DNA of 64,000 nucleotides from CAYQEC01 sp964416425 (GCA_964416425.1 CAYQEC010000006.1:1-64000), one strand, 5' to 3'; positions 22,772 to 30,658 are shown, counted from the stretch's first letter. A program made the numbers and translations. Notes: generated from the sequence alone by a model not told the origin.

Positions 22772-23836
22772 TCAGCCGGCCCTCACCACGGTGTCGCCCT
22801 CACGCCGCAGCGTACCGCCGGCCTCCAGCCGGCCCACCCCCGCCAGCACCGCCGGTGGGTCCCACCCGAGCAGCTCGACGAGGCGATCCAGAGAGCCGAC
22901 CCCGTCGTCGACGAGGCGCAGCAGCTCGGCGTCGGCGCCGGTGACCTGCTGCCCCGCGTGTGGCGATTCCAGGTGAGGCGTCGGGCGGCCCGGTGGCAGG
23001 CCCAACACCAGGCTCAGCGCCTCGACCAGGTCGTCGGGGCCGAGCACCGGGTGGGCGCCGTCCCGGATCAGCAGGTTGCAGCCCTCGGAGCTGCGGCGCT
23101 CCACGTCGCCGGGCACCGCGAACACCGCGATCCCCTGGTCGAGGGCGGACCGGGCGGTGATGAGCGCCCCGCCGGTGACGGCCGCCTCGACCACCACCAC
23201 CGCCCGGGAGAGGCCGGCGATGATCCGGTTGCGGGGCGGGAAGCGCCATCCCTCCGGAGGCGTACCCGGCGGCGCCTCGCTAACGATGGCACCGCCGAGA
23301 CGGATCAGCTCCTCCCCCAGGCCCCGGTGCTCCGGCGGGTAGGCGATGTCGATGCCGCAGCCGAGCACGGCCACCCCGGCGCCGCCGCCCTCGACCGTGC
23401 CGAGGTGGGCGGCCCCGTCGATGCCGCGGGCCAGCCCGCTGACGAGGGGCCAGCCGGCGGCGGCCACCGCCTTCCCGTAGCGGCGGGCGAGGCGTCGCCC
23501 GTACTGGGTGCAGCGCCGAGTTCCCACGATCGCCACCCCAGGCTCCGAGGGCAGCGTGCCTCGCACGAACAGCAAATCGGGGGCGTCGGGCAACTCCGCC
23601 AGGTGGGTCGGATAGCCTGGTTCGCCCCGCAGCACCACCTCGATCCCGGCTTCCTGCAATTGGGCGCGGCGGGCGGCGGCCGGGACCGCCACCTCGGCTT
23701 GGATCCGCGACGTCGTCTTCACCGCCCCCCGCTCGATGGCGGCCGCCGCGCCCGACGGCCCGTGCAGCTCGAGCAGGCGCCGGGTCCGCTCCGGATGGAG
23801 ACCGGCGAAGGCGAGACGGAGCCGGGCGTCGCTCAT
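22772..23836 (-). CDS. dprA: DNA processing protein DprA (Smf)
   Basis: Loads RecA on incoming single-stranded DNA during natural transformation. The 354 residues contain the Rossmann core with VAIVGTRRCTQYGRRLAR, SGLARGIDGAAH, and FPPRNRIIAGLS, plus a C-terminal winged-helix-like part (about 295-350). The ATG overlaps the comM stop (ATGA). The pairing with comM is conserved in bacteria. No com pilus genes are in the window, so competence is not shown by this alone. Confidence 0.96.
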   Translation of the reverse strand: MSDARLRLAFAGLHPERTRRLLELHGPSGAAAAIERGAVKTTSRIQAEVAVPAAARRAQLQEAGIEVVLRGEPGYPTHLAELPDAPDLLFVRGTLPSEPGVAIVGTRRCTQYGRRLARRYGKAVAAAGWPLVSGLARGIDGAAHLGTVEGGGAGVAVLGCGIDIAYPPEHRGLGEELIRLGGAIVSEAPPGTPPEGWRFPPRNRIIAGLSRAVVVVEAAVTGGALITARSALDQGIAVFAVPGDVERRSSEGCNLLIRDGAHPVLGPDDLVEALSLVLGLPPGRPTPHLESPHAGQQVTGADAELLRLVDDGVGSLDRLVELLGWDPPAVLAGVGRLEAGGTLRREGDTVVRAG

Positions 23837-25305
23837 CCCTCACCCCGGTAGGCGAGGGCCTCGGCGGCGTGGGCCTCGGTGACGACGTCGCTGGCAGCGA
23901 GGTCGGCGATGGTGGCCGCCACCCGGCGCACCCGATCCCACCCCCGGGCGCTGAGCGCCGACGACCGCACCGAGCGTTCCAGCATCTCGACGGCGCCCGG
24001 CCCCCAATCGAGGGCGTCGAGGGCTTCCCGACCCAGCTCCCGGTTGAGGCTGCCCCGCTCCCCCTGGCGGAGCCGGGCGGCCGTCACCCGCTCCCGCACC
24101 GGGGCGGAGGCTTCCCCCGGCGGGCCGGTCATGGCGTCGGGATCGAGCCGGGAGACCCGCACCCGCAGGTCGAAACGGTCCAGCAGCGGGCCGGAAAGGC
24201 GGCGCAGGTAGCGGTCGACGAGCCGCGGGGTACAGCGGCAGCTCACCAGCCGGTCCCCGGCGTAGCCGCACGGGCACGGGTTGCTGGCGGCGATGAGCTG
24301 AAACCGGGTCGGGAAGGTCACCGAGGCCCCCTTGCGGGCCACCACCACCTCGCCCTCCTCCATCGGCTGGCGCAGGGCGTCGAGCAGCTGCGGCGGGAAC
24401 TCCCCCAGCTCGTCGAGGAAGAGCACGCCACGATGAGCGAGGGTGACCTCCCCGGGCACCGGGACTCCCGACCCGCCGCCGATGAGGGCGGCGGTGGTCG
24501 CGGAGTGATGCGGGGCACGGAACGGCGGCTGGTCGGGCACCGCCCGGGGCAGGCCCGCCGCGGCCCAGGCGATCGCCACCTCGAAACGCTCCGCCGGGTC
24601 GAGCGGGGGCAGGATCCCCGGGAAGCAGCGGGCCAGCAGGGTCTTGCCGGCGCCGGGCGGGCCGTCCATGAACAGGTGGTGACCCCCGGCGGCGGCGATC
24701 TCGAGGGCACGGCGCGCCACCGGCTGTCCCCGTACCCGGCTCAGGTCGAGCGGCGAGGCGGCCGCCGCCGCCAGGGTGGGCAGGGCGGAGCCGTCGTGGC
24801 CGTGGACGGCCACCCCGATCGCTTCCTCCAGCGAGGCGACGGCATACACCGACCCGAGCTGCATCGAGGCCGCCTCGGCGGCCGAGATCGGCGGTAGCAG
24901 GCAGCGGCGCCCCAGGTCGGCGGCGACGAAGGCCGCTCCGAGCCCGCCTCGCACCGGGCGGACCGCCCCATCGAGGGCCAGCTCGCCGAGGGCGACGATC
25001 CCCTGCCCGGTGTCGCGGGGGATCTCCCCGGCGGCGGCGAGCACCCCGAGGGCGATCGGCAGGTCGTAGGCGGAGCCACCCTTCGGAAGGTCCGCCGGGG
25101 CCAGGTTCACGATCACCCGCCGACCCGGAAAGGAACGGCCGGTGCACTGGATGGCGGCCCGGACCCGCTCCTTGGCCTCCCGCACCGCGGCGTCGGGCAG
25201 GCCCACCAGGTGGAACGCCGAGGTGCCGCCCCCGATGTGGACCTCGACCCGCACCGGGCGGGGCTCGACGCCGACGAGGGCCACCGAGGTCACTGAGGCG
25301 AACAT
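23833..25305 (-). CDS. comM: ComM/YifB-family Mg chelatase-like AAA ATPase
   Basis: A hexameric helicase-like ATPase that promotes branch migration during transformation. The 490 residues show an N-terminal Lon-like fold (VHIGGGTSAFHLVGLPDAAV, then VNLAPADLPKGGSAYDLPIA), Walker A GPPGAGKT near 217, Walker B VLFLDELGEF, and the zinc-like ASNPCPCGYAGD with CRCTP. A TACCTT -10 box lies 6 nt before the ATG, with no ribosome site, suggesting a leaderless message. It heads a comM-dprA unit. Confidence 0.95.
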   Translation of the reverse strand: MFASVTSVALVGVEPRPVRVEVHIGGGTSAFHLVGLPDAAVREAKERVRAAIQCTGRSFPGRRVIVNLAPADLPKGGSAYDLPIALGVLAAAGEIPRDTGQGIVALGELALDGAVRPVRGGLGAAFVAADLGRRCLLPPISAAEAASMQLGSVYAVASLEEAIGVAVHGHDGSALPTLAAAAASPLDLSRVRGQPVARRALEIAAAGGHHLFMDGPPGAGKTLLARCFPGILPPLDPAERFEVAIAWAAAGLPRAVPDQPPFRAPHHSATTAALIGGGSGVPVPGEVTLAHRGVLFLDELGEFPPQLLDALRQPMEEGEVVVARKGASVTFPTRFQLIAASNPCPCGYAGDRLVSCRCTPRLVDRYLRRLSGPLLDRFDLRVRVSRLDPDAMTGPPGEASAPVRERVTAARLRQGERGSLNRELGREALDALDWGPGAVEMLERSVRSSALSARGWDRVRRVAATIADLAASDVVTEAHAAEALAYRGEG

Positions 25306-25311
25306 GGTTCG

Positions 25312-25317
25312 AAGGTA
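25312..25317 (-). promoter_or_regulatory. Putative leaderless promoter -10 (TACCTT) of comM
   Basis: TACCTT on the minus strand followed by six bases and the comM ATG. Same architecture as ispG, recG and ffh. Confidence 0.5.
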
Positions 25318-25396
25318 TGCCGCCGGTGTGACACGAGCGCTTGGCCACGATCACCCTGCCCGGATTCCGCCGCCACCCCTCCTACCATGCCGGCCC

Positions 25397-25507
25397 ATGG
25401 GACTCGACCCCTTCCGTAAGCAGCGGCGCACCGCCCTCGACGTCGCCCTGGTGATCGTCTTCGCCGCCATCACCCTGGCGTTCGTGCTGTGGGGGTTCTT
25501 CGGATGA
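25397..25507 (+). CDS. 36-residue single-pass membrane protein
   Basis: A very short gene: a basic N-terminus (FRKQRRTALD) followed by one hydrophobic helix of about 20 residues rich in Val, Ile, Phe and Trp, ending GFFG. A TACCAT box lies 8 nt before the ATG, which supports a leaderless start. Its stop overlaps the next gene's start (ATGA), so the two are probably translated together. I do not recognise a family; it resembles small membrane proteins often left unannotated. Topology is probably N-in by the positive-inside rule. Confidence 0.62.
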   Translation: MGLDPFRKQRRTALDVALVIVFAAITLAFVLWGFFG

Positions 25508-25725
25508 GCCTGGCCGACGAGCCGGTGGTGGTCTACGCCATCCAGCCCTACCAGGCCCGCAAGCACTACCTATGCCCCGGCTGTCAGGGCGACATCGAAC
25601 CGGGGACCGGACACTTGGTGGTGATCCCGGAACTGGCTCCCGACCTGCGCCGCCACTGGCACCGCGGCTGCTGGTTCAAGGAGATGCGGCGCCGCGGCGG
25701 GCTGGTCTCAGTCGACGCCCGGTAG
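25504..25725 (+). CDS. 73-residue zinc-ribbon-like protein
   Basis: A small protein with CPGCQGDIEPGTGH followed by HWHRGCWFKE, giving Cys-x2-Cys and His/Cys pairs that could bind one zinc. Similar small proteins in Streptomyces are labelled ATP/GTP-binding protein without evidence. The ATG overlaps the stop of the upstream membrane peptide gene (ATGA). The upstream open frame from 25489 adds only five residues and lacks a ribosome site. Its last 18 bases overlap the 3' end of yraN on the other strand. Function unknown. Confidence 0.7.
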   Translation: MSLADEPVVVYAIQPYQARKHYLCPGCQGDIEPGTGHLVVIPELAPDLRRHWHRGCWFKEMRRRGGLVSVDAR

Positions 25726-26040
25726 CCAGCGCACCCGTATCCCGCCGTCGATCACCCGCACCCCGACGAAGTCGACCCGGCTCGCAGGAGGTTGGAGACG
25801 GGCGGCGAGACGACGTACGGTGACGGCCTTGACCCGGTCGTACTGATCCACCGGCTCGCCCTGGCGGCCCGGGCCCACCGTCTTGACCTCGACGGCGACG
25901 CGCCTGCCGTGCATACGGACGACCAGGTCGATCTCGCCTCGCCCCACCCGCACGTTGCGGCCTTCGACGACGGCGCCACGGTCTTGCAGGAATCGGGCGG
26001 CGACGTCCTCGCCGAAGCGGGCCAGACGCAGCCGGCTCAA
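25708..26040 (-). CDS. YraN / UPF0102 family endonuclease-like protein
   Basis: A 110-residue protein of the restriction-endonuclease-like fold. It shows GEDVAARFLQDRGA, then GEIDLVVR and VAVEVKTV, which form the E...D...ExK nuclease pattern of the UPF0102 family. The family is a common neighbour of comM and dprA and its cellular role is not firmly known. The start is taken as TTG at 26038-26040, overlapping the DUF2469 stop by 4 nt (TTGA); the longer open frame lies over DUF2469 and was rejected. Confidence 0.88.
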   Translation of the reverse strand: MSRLRLARFGEDVAARFLQDRGAVVEGRNVRVGRGEIDLVVRMHGRRVAVEVKTVGPGRQGEPVDQYDRVKAVTVRRLAARLQPPASRVDFVGVRVIDGGIRVRWLPGVD

Positions 26041-26333
26041 AGCGAGGCGGTCGGCTCCAGCTCCTCGATGTTCACGTCGCGGAACGTCACGACCTTGACC
26101 CGCTTGACGAAGCGGGCCGGGCGGTACATGTCCCACACCCATGCGTCGTTCAGCTCCAGCTCGAAGTACACCGAGCCTTCCGCCCGCCGGGTGTTCAACT
26201 CGACGTCGTTGGCGAGGTAGAACCGGCGCTCGGTCTCGATGACGTAGCGGAACATCGGGAGCACGTCGCGGTACTCCTTGTAGATCTTCAGCTCGACGTC
26301 GGTCTCGTAGCGCTCGAGATCTTCCTCGCCCAT
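26037..26333 (-). CDS. DUF2469 family protein
   Basis: A 98-residue acidic protein specific to actinobacteria, recognised by DLERYETDVELKIYKEYRDV at the N-terminus and RRFYLANDVEL in the middle. No enzyme motif is visible and the function is unknown. It lies between lepB and yraN, the usual actinobacterial place. The start is the ATG at 26331-26333 with GGGAG upstream, and a TATCAT -10 box lies at 26376-26381. Confidence 0.9.
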   Translation of the reverse strand: MGEEDLERYETDVELKIYKEYRDVLPMFRYVIETERRFYLANDVELNTRRAEGSVYFELELNDAWVWDMYRPARFVKRVKVVTFRDVNIEELEPTASL

Positions 26334-26375
26334 CACGACTCCCGGGTTCGACGGCCCCCCAATGAACCGCGGCGC

Positions 26376-26381
26376 ATGATA
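26376..26381 (-). promoter_or_regulatory. Putative -10 box (TATCAT) for DUF2469-yraN
   Basis: TATCAT on the minus strand, 42 nt before the DUF2469 ATG, in the gap after lepB. Here a leader and a GGGAG site are present, unlike the leaderless genes. Confidence 0.5.
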
Positions 26382-26454
26382 GGGCGTGCCGGTGGGCAAC
26401 GAAGGCTCTCTTTCCAGATCTACCGGAAGGCGGCGACAGATTCCGGCAGCCGGT

Positions 26455-27150
26455 TCAGAGACCGCCGATCCGGCTCGGGGGCCACATCAGCACGAGCGCC
26501 TTGCCCACCACCTCGTCGAGCGGCACCGCCCCGAAGAAGCGGCTGTCCCGGCTGCTGCTCCGGTTGTCGCCCATCACGAACACGGACTCCTCCGGCACCG
26601 CCACCGGGCCGAAGTCGAACATCTCGATCGTGGCGTCGAGATAGGGCTCCTCGATCACCTCCCCGTCGATGAGCACCTGGTTGGCGTGGATCTCGAGGGT
26701 CTCGCCGGGCAACCCGATCACCCGCTTGATGAACTCGGTCTTCGGCGCCGACAACCCCACCGACTCGGTGAGGTTGCGCCACACCGACCCGAGCATCGAC
26801 TCCCCGTCCCGGGAGGGGCCGTTGGGGTCGTCGAACACGATGACGTCGCCGCGGGCGACGTCCCCGACCCGGTAGGCGAGCTTGTTCACCATCACCCGGT
26901 CGTTCACCTCGAGGGTCTCGGCCATGGAGCGGGACGGGATCCAGAACGCCTGGAAGGCGAAGGTCTTGACCAGCACCGCCAGCACGAGGGCGATGAGCAC
27001 CAGAATCGGCAGCTCCCGCCACAACGAGCGTTGAGACCCGGCCTGCTCGGTGGGCTCGACGTCCGCCGGGAAGCCGGGGTCGAGGTCGTCGACCGCCGGT
27101 CCCGGGGCGGGGCCGGCGCCGTCCCCGCCGGAATCGTGGTCGGTCGTCAT
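26455..27150 (-). CDS. lepB: Signal peptidase I (first of two)
   Basis: Membrane serine protease releasing secreted proteins from their signal peptides. The 231 residues have a short acidic/Pro-Gly cytoplasmic segment, one hydrophobic helix (about 48-68), the catalytic serine in IPSRSMAETL, the general-base lysine in FIKRVIGLPGE, and the conserved MGDNRSSSRDSR. The start at ATG 27148-27150 rests on a TAACGT -10 box 7 nt upstream, so the message may be leaderless. A second paralogue lies immediately upstream (27195-28058). Confidence 0.95.
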   Translation of the reverse strand: MTTDHDSGGDGAGPAPGPAVDDLDPGFPADVEPTEQAGSQRSLWRELPILVLIALVLAVLVKTFAFQAFWIPSRSMAETLEVNDRVMVNKLAYRVGDVARGDVIVFDDPNGPSRDGESMLGSVWRNLTESVGLSAPKTEFIKRVIGLPGETLEIHANQVLIDGEVIEEPYLDATIEMFDFGPVAVPEESVFVMGDNRSSSRDSRFFGAVPLDEVVGKALVLMWPPSRIGGL

Positions 27151-27157
27151 GGCGGGG

Positions 27158-27163
27158 ACGTTA
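27158..27163 (-). promoter_or_regulatory. Putative leaderless promoter -10 (TAACGT) of the first lepB
   Basis: TAACGT on the minus strand lies 7 nt before the ATG, within the 44-nt gap between the two signal peptidase genes. It would allow the downstream copy to be expressed separately. Confidence 0.5.
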
Positions 27164-27194
27164 CCCCATCCCCGTCGCTGTGCCCGGCGGCCGC

Positions 27195-28058
27195 TCAGAG
27201 CCCTCCCCAGCGGCTCGGCGGCCACACGATGGCCACCGCCTTGCCGATGATGCGGCCCCGTTCGATGGTGCCGAGACCGAAGCGGCTGTCCCGGCTCGAA
27301 CTCCGATTGTCGCCCATCACGAAGTAGTGATCGGGGGGAATGGTCTCGGGGCCGAAGTCCTCCGAGACGATGCCCGGTTGCAGGTAGGGCTCCTCGATCA
27401 CCTCCCCGTCGATGAGCACCTGGTTGTCACGGATGGTGATCGTCTCCCCGGGCAACCCGATCACCCGCTTGATGAGGTCCGACTTGGGGGTGTGGATCCC
27501 GACGGATTCGGCCAGGTTGCGCACCACCTTGCCCGCCACCGATTCCGGCTCCCGGTCGGCGGGCTCGAAGACGATCACGTCGCCGCGGCCGACGTCGCCG
27601 AAGCGGTAGGCGAGCTTGTTGACGATGACCCGGTCCCCCTCGAACAAGGTGTCGTGCATCGAGGCGGACGGGATCCAGAAGATCTGGAAGAGGAACGACT
27701 TGATGAGCACCGCCAGCAGCAACGCCCCGAGGATGAGGAAGGGCAGCTCCCGCAGGAACGACCCCTTCAGCTCTTCCTTGCCGACGTTCGGCTCGGCGGT
27801 GTCGTCGCGCTCGGCGGTGACGTCGGCCGCCTCCGGTGCCAGGCGGAAGGGGTCGGCGGGTAGGTCCGCGTCGTAGGGGAACTCGGGGCCGTCGTCGCCA
27901 CGCGCCACGGGCGAGGTGTCGTCGTAGTCGAACTCGGGACCGTCGTCGCCACGCATCACGGGCGAGGTGTCGTCGTAGGGGAACTCGGGGCCGTCGTCGC
28001 GATCCACCCCATCCTCGTCGAACGGGAACTCGGGGCGGTCTCGATCGTCGCCGGTCAC
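27195..28058 (-). CDS. lepB: Signal peptidase I (second paralogue, repeat-bearing)
   Basis: 287 residues with the same core as its neighbour: IPSASMHDTL (catalytic Ser), LIKRVIGLPGE (Lys) and MGDNRSSSRDSR, after one membrane helix (about 107-127). The cytoplasmic N-terminus is longer and contains four acidic GPEF/RPEF-type units, three of them at a 17-residue period (GPEFPYDDTSPVMRGDD and relatives). The start is the GTG at 28056-28058 with GGGGGAG upstream. It follows rplS, the usual trmD-rplS-lepB order, so this copy is probably the ancestral one and 26455-27150 the duplicate. Confidence 0.94.
   Translation of the reverse strand: MTGDDRDRPEFPFDEDGVDRDDGPEFPYDDTSPVMRGDDGPEFDYDDTSPVARGDDGPEFPYDADLPADPFRLAPEAADVTAERDDTAEPNVGKEELKGSFLRELPFLILGALLLAVLIKSFLFQIFWIPSASMHDTLFEGDRVIVNKLAYRFGDVGRGDVIVFEPADREPESVAGKVVRNLAESVGIHTPKSDLIKRVIGLPGETITIRDNQVLIDGEVIEEPYLQPGIVSEDFGPETIPPDHYFVMGDNRSSSRDSRFGLGTIERGRIIGKAVAIVWPPSRWGGL
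27880..28040. repeat. 51-nt tandem repeat in the lepB N-terminus
   Basis: AACTCGGG units start at 27880, 27931, 27982 and 28027, so the first three steps are 51, 51 and 45 nt. They encode acidic units such as GPEFDYDDTSPVARGDD in the cytoplasmic tail. Confidence 0.88.
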
Positions 28059-28086
28059 CGGCCCATGCTCCCCCGCCACCCGGCGC

Positions 28087-28431
28087 CTACTCGCGCTTCT
28101 CCTTGATGCGGCCGGCCTTGCCGATCCGGTCCCGCAGGTAGTAGAGCTTGGCACGCCGCACCGCACCCCGCCGCAGCACCTCGATCGACTGCAGGATCGG
28201 GGCGTGGATGGGGAAGATGCGCTCCACCCCGACCCCGAAGCTGAGCTTGCGAACCGTCATCGTCTCGCGGGCCCCGCCACCGTTGCGGGCGATCACCACG
28301 CCCTCGTAGGCCTGTACCCGCTCCCGGCCACCCTCGATGACCCGGACGTTGACGCGCACCGTGTCGCCGGGGGCGAAATCGGGCACGTCGTCGCGCAGGT
28401 AGGCAGCCTCGATCTGATCGAGCGTGTTCAC
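28087..28431 (-). CDS. rplS: 50S ribosomal protein L19
   Basis: A 114-residue ribosomal protein with FAPGDTVRVNVRVIEGGRER and the C-terminal GAVRRAKLYYLRDR typical of L19. The start is the GTG at 28429-28431 with GGAGGATCCC before it. It lies 47 nt after trmD and 28 nt before lepB, matching the conserved trmD-rplS-lepB arrangement. Confidence 0.97.
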   Translation of the reverse strand: MNTLDQIEAAYLRDDVPDFAPGDTVRVNVRVIEGGRERVQAYEGVVIARNGGGARETMTVRKLSFGVGVERIFPIHAPILQSIEVLRRGAVRRAKLYYLRDRIGKAGRIKEKRE

Positions 28432-28478
28432 GGGATCCTCCGACGAAACGATGGAGAGGCGAGTTGGAAGCCGGGATT

Positions 28479-29168
28479 CTACCCCTCCTCCTCCGATTGT
28501 GCGAGCCCGGCCGCCAGGTCCGGGCGGCGCTCCCGGGTCCGCATCTCCCGCTGCCGGCGCCGCCAGGCGGCGATGCGACCGTGGTCGCCGGAGAGCAGCA
28601 CCTCGGGCACTTCCCACCCCCGGTAGACGGCGGGCCGGGTGTACTGCGGCTCCTCCAGCAGGCCGTCGCGGAAGCTCTCAGTCGTCACCGACTCGGGGTT
28701 GCCGACCACGCCGGGCAGCAGCCGGGTGACCCCCTCGATCACCAGCGCCGCCGCCACCTCGCCCCCCAACAGCACGTAGTCGCCGATCGAGACCTCCTCG
28801 TCCACCAGGTGCTCGGCGACCCGCTCGTCGACGCCCTCGTAGCGTCCGCACACCAGGGTGAGGTGGTCGAGGTCGGCCCAGTGGTCGAAGGTGGCCTGGC
28901 GGAGCGGACGGCCGGCGGCGCTGAACAGCACCCGGTGGCTGCCCGCCAGCGGGGCGAGCGCCTGCTCCAGCGGCTCCACCATCATCACCATGCCGGCCCC
29001 GCCGCCGAACGGGGCGTCGTCCACCTGGCGGTGCACCCCCTTCCCGAAAGGGCGCAGATCGACCACCTCGACGTCGAGGAGGCCGTCGCGGCGGGCCTTT
29101 CCCACCAGGCTCACCTCCAGCGGCGAGGCGAAGAACTCGGGGAAGATGGTGATTACGGTGATCTTCAC
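28479..29168 (-). CDS. trmD: tRNA (guanine-N1)-methyltransferase
   Basis: Methylates G37 of tRNAs using SAM. The 229-residue protein starts KITVITIFPEFF and shows the trefoil-knot SAM site around LVCGRYEGVDERV and SIGDYVLLGGEVAAALVIEG, with QYTRPAVYRGWEVPEVLLSG near the C-terminus. Two GTG codons compete: 29172-29174 abuts a TACCCT -10 box, while 29166-29168 lies 6 nt after it. The second fits both the leaderless spacing seen elsewhere here and the family N-terminus, so it is chosen. Heads trmD-rplS-lepB. Confidence 0.96.
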   Translation of the reverse strand: MKITVITIFPEFFASPLEVSLVGKARRDGLLDVEVVDLRPFGKGVHRQVDDAPFGGGAGMVMMVEPLEQALAPLAGSHRVLFSAAGRPLRQATFDHWADLDHLTLVCGRYEGVDERVAEHLVDEEVSIGDYVLLGGEVAAALVIEGVTRLLPGVVGNPESVTTESFRDGLLEEPQYTRPAVYRGWEVPEVLLSGDHGRIAAWRRRQREMRTRERRPDLAAGLAQSEEEG

Positions 29169-29174
29169 GCCCAC

Positions 29175-29180
29175 AGGGTA
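29175..29180 (-). promoter_or_regulatory. Putative leaderless promoter -10 (TACCCT) of trmD
   Basis: TACCCT on the minus strand in the 47-nt divergent gap with the YbjQ-domain gene. It ends six bases before GTG 29168. Confidence 0.5.
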
Positions 29181-29221
29181 TCCTCGGCTCTGGGTACAGG
29201 GGGTAGATCGGTGACGGTTCG

Positions 29222-30013
29222 ATGACGCCGACGAAGGATCAGGATCAGGGCGTTCCGCCCGATGCCCGTGGCGTCCCGGACGCCGGCGGGGACCTGCGGG
29301 AAGAGCGTCGCCGCGGTCGTGACCGCTACCCGCCGCGCAGCCGCCTCGACCAGGCGCTCACGGTGGCGCGCCGTCCGGTGCAGGGATCGGGCGACCCCTG
29401 GGCCGGGGCCGATCCCGGCGCCAAGGAGCCCACCCCCCGCCCGCTGAGCGAGTGGGCCGCGGCCCGCCCCGATGCCGGCATCGACCACACCGGCGCCCCG
29501 GGTACGTCCTTCGGGCCGTCCACCACCACCGTGGCGCCGCCCGAGACCCTTCCGAGCGCCGAGCCGGTGCACTTCGTGATCGACCTGCGCCCCGAGGCGG
29601 AAAAGGCCCGGTCCCGGCTCCCCGCCTCCCGCGGCGGCGACTTCGGGCTCGGTCGCCGTTGGGGCGCCGAATGGCATCGGGCCGCCCAGGGCTGGATCGT
29701 CGGCACCGACGGCCGGGCCGCCTGGCGCCCGGTGGTCTCCACCACCGGCGAGCTGTCCTCCTGGGACGTCGACACCTACCTGGGGGTGGTCACCGCCGAA
29801 GTGGCGGTGGAGGCGACCGGCGGCGACTTCCGCCAGCTCGGGGCCACCCTGGCACGGGGCCGCGAGGTCGGGCTGCAGGGGCTGGTGGACGAGGCAGTCG
29901 AGCGGGGAGCCCACGCCGTCGTCGGCGTCGGCATGCAGTACACCCCGATCGGGGGCCGCCTCCTCATCACACTCACCGGAACCGCGGTCACCCTGCGCGA
30001 CCGGCGGCACTGA
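29222..30013 (+). CDS. YbjQ/UPF0145 (heavy-metal-binding-like) domain protein with long N-terminal region
   Basis: 263 residues. The last 85 or so resemble the YbjQ/UPF0145 domain: YLGVVTAEVAVEATGGDF, then EAVERGAHAVVGVGMQY and LLITLTGTAVTL. That family forms pentamers and has been proposed to bind metals; its role is unclear. The first 110 residues are charged and Pro/Gly-rich, probably disordered; 115-180 contain a Trp-rich patch (RRWGAEWHRAAQGWIVG). The gene is divergent from trmD and its stop lies 7 nt from the TetR stop. The fused layout is unusual for this family, which is often about 105 residues. Confidence 0.78.
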   Translation: MTPTKDQDQGVPPDARGVPDAGGDLREERRRGRDRYPPRSRLDQALTVARRPVQGSGDPWAGADPGAKEPTPRPLSEWAAARPDAGIDHTGAPGTSFGPSTTTVAPPETLPSAEPVHFVIDLRPEAEKARSRLPASRGGDFGLGRRWGAEWHRAAQGWIVGTDGRAAWRPVVSTTGELSSWDVDTYLGVVTAEVAVEATGGDFRQLGATLARGREVGLQGLVDEAVERGAHAVVGVGMQYTPIGGRLLITLTGTAVTLRDRRH

Positions 30014-30020
30014 CCATTCG

Positions 30021-30605
30021 TCAGCCGGCGGCGAGGCCTGCCAGCAGGAACGCCACCGCCCGGTCCCGGATCTCGGCCACCTGTCCTGCGGGATCCGCCG
30101 CATCCATCACCTCCCGTCCCGCCGCCATGATGACGGCGAGGATGAGATGGTCGGCGAGCCGACCCGGGAGGTGGTGGAAACGGCCCTGGGCGACCCCGGC
30201 CCGGTACACCTCGGTGAAGGCCGTCGACAGCTCCTCGTGGGCGAGCCCGATCCGGCGCCGGGCCGCCGGGCCGAGGCGGGGCACCTCGGAGTGCAGGATC
30301 AGGCCCAGGTGGTCGGTGCCGATGAACTCGATCATGCGGGAGGCGAGACCGGCGAGCCGCTGCTCCGGATCGGTGGTGGCGGGCACCTCGGCGACCAGGC
30401 CCTCGAGCACCTCGGGGAGCCGTCCCTCGACCAGCTCGACGAGGAGCTCCTCGGTGCTGGCGAAATACTCGTAGAAGGTGGTGCGGGCGATGCCGGCGGC
30501 GGCGGCGATGTCGGCGTGGGACGTCCCCTGGTAGCCGTAGCGGGCGAACAGGTCGACCGCGGCGTCGTAGAGGGCGGTCCTCGTCCGCACCCGGGTGCCG
30601 TTCAT
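30021..30605 (-). CDS. TetR-family transcriptional regulator
   Basis: 194 residues with an N-terminal helix-turn-helix (ALYDAAVDLFARYGYQGTSH, then DIAAAAGIARTTFYEYFAS) and an all-helical ligand domain. It is divergent from the heme-type ABC importer, so it probably represses that operon, itself, or both; the ligand is unknown. A TACACT -10 box lies 7 nt before the ATG, suggesting a leaderless message, and two inverted repeats sit in the shared 109-nt region. The open frame extends to 31016 but that part lies over the importer gene. Confidence 0.9.
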   Translation of the reverse strand: MNGTRVRTRTALYDAAVDLFARYGYQGTSHADIAAAAGIARTTFYEYFASTEELLVELVEGRLPEVLEGLVAEVPATTDPEQRLAGLASRMIEFIGTDHLGLILHSEVPRLGPAARRRIGLAHEELSTAFTEVYRAGVAQGRFHHLPGRLADHLILAVIMAAGREVMDAADPAGQVAEIRDRAVAFLLAGLAAG

Positions 30606-30612
30606 CTCCCGG

Positions 30613-30618
30613 AGTGTA
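30613..30618 (-). promoter_or_regulatory. Putative leaderless promoter -10 (TACACT) of the TetR gene
   Basis: TACACT on the minus strand ends seven bases before the ATG. The inverted repeat at 30625-30642 overlaps where a -35 or spacer would lie, so a repressor bound there could block it. Confidence 0.5.
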
Positions 30619-30624
30619 TCGAGC

Positions 30625-30642
30625 GGGACCCGGTACGGTCCC
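30625..30642. promoter_or_regulatory. Candidate TetR operator (GGGACC-N6-GGTCCC)
   Basis: GGGACC CGGTAC GGTCCC is an inverted repeat of 6-bp arms with a near-palindromic centre, a size typical of TetR operators. It lies in the divergent region between the regulator and the importer. Binding is inferred from position only. Confidence 0.45.
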
Positions 30643-30658
30643 CCGACTCGCTGTCGGG
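30642..30658. promoter_or_regulatory. Second inverted repeat in the TetR/importer divergent region
   Basis: CCCGAC, TCGCT, GTCGGG, with perfect 6-bp arms, abuts the candidate operator. It may be a second site or a hairpin in the importer leader. Confidence 0.35.
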
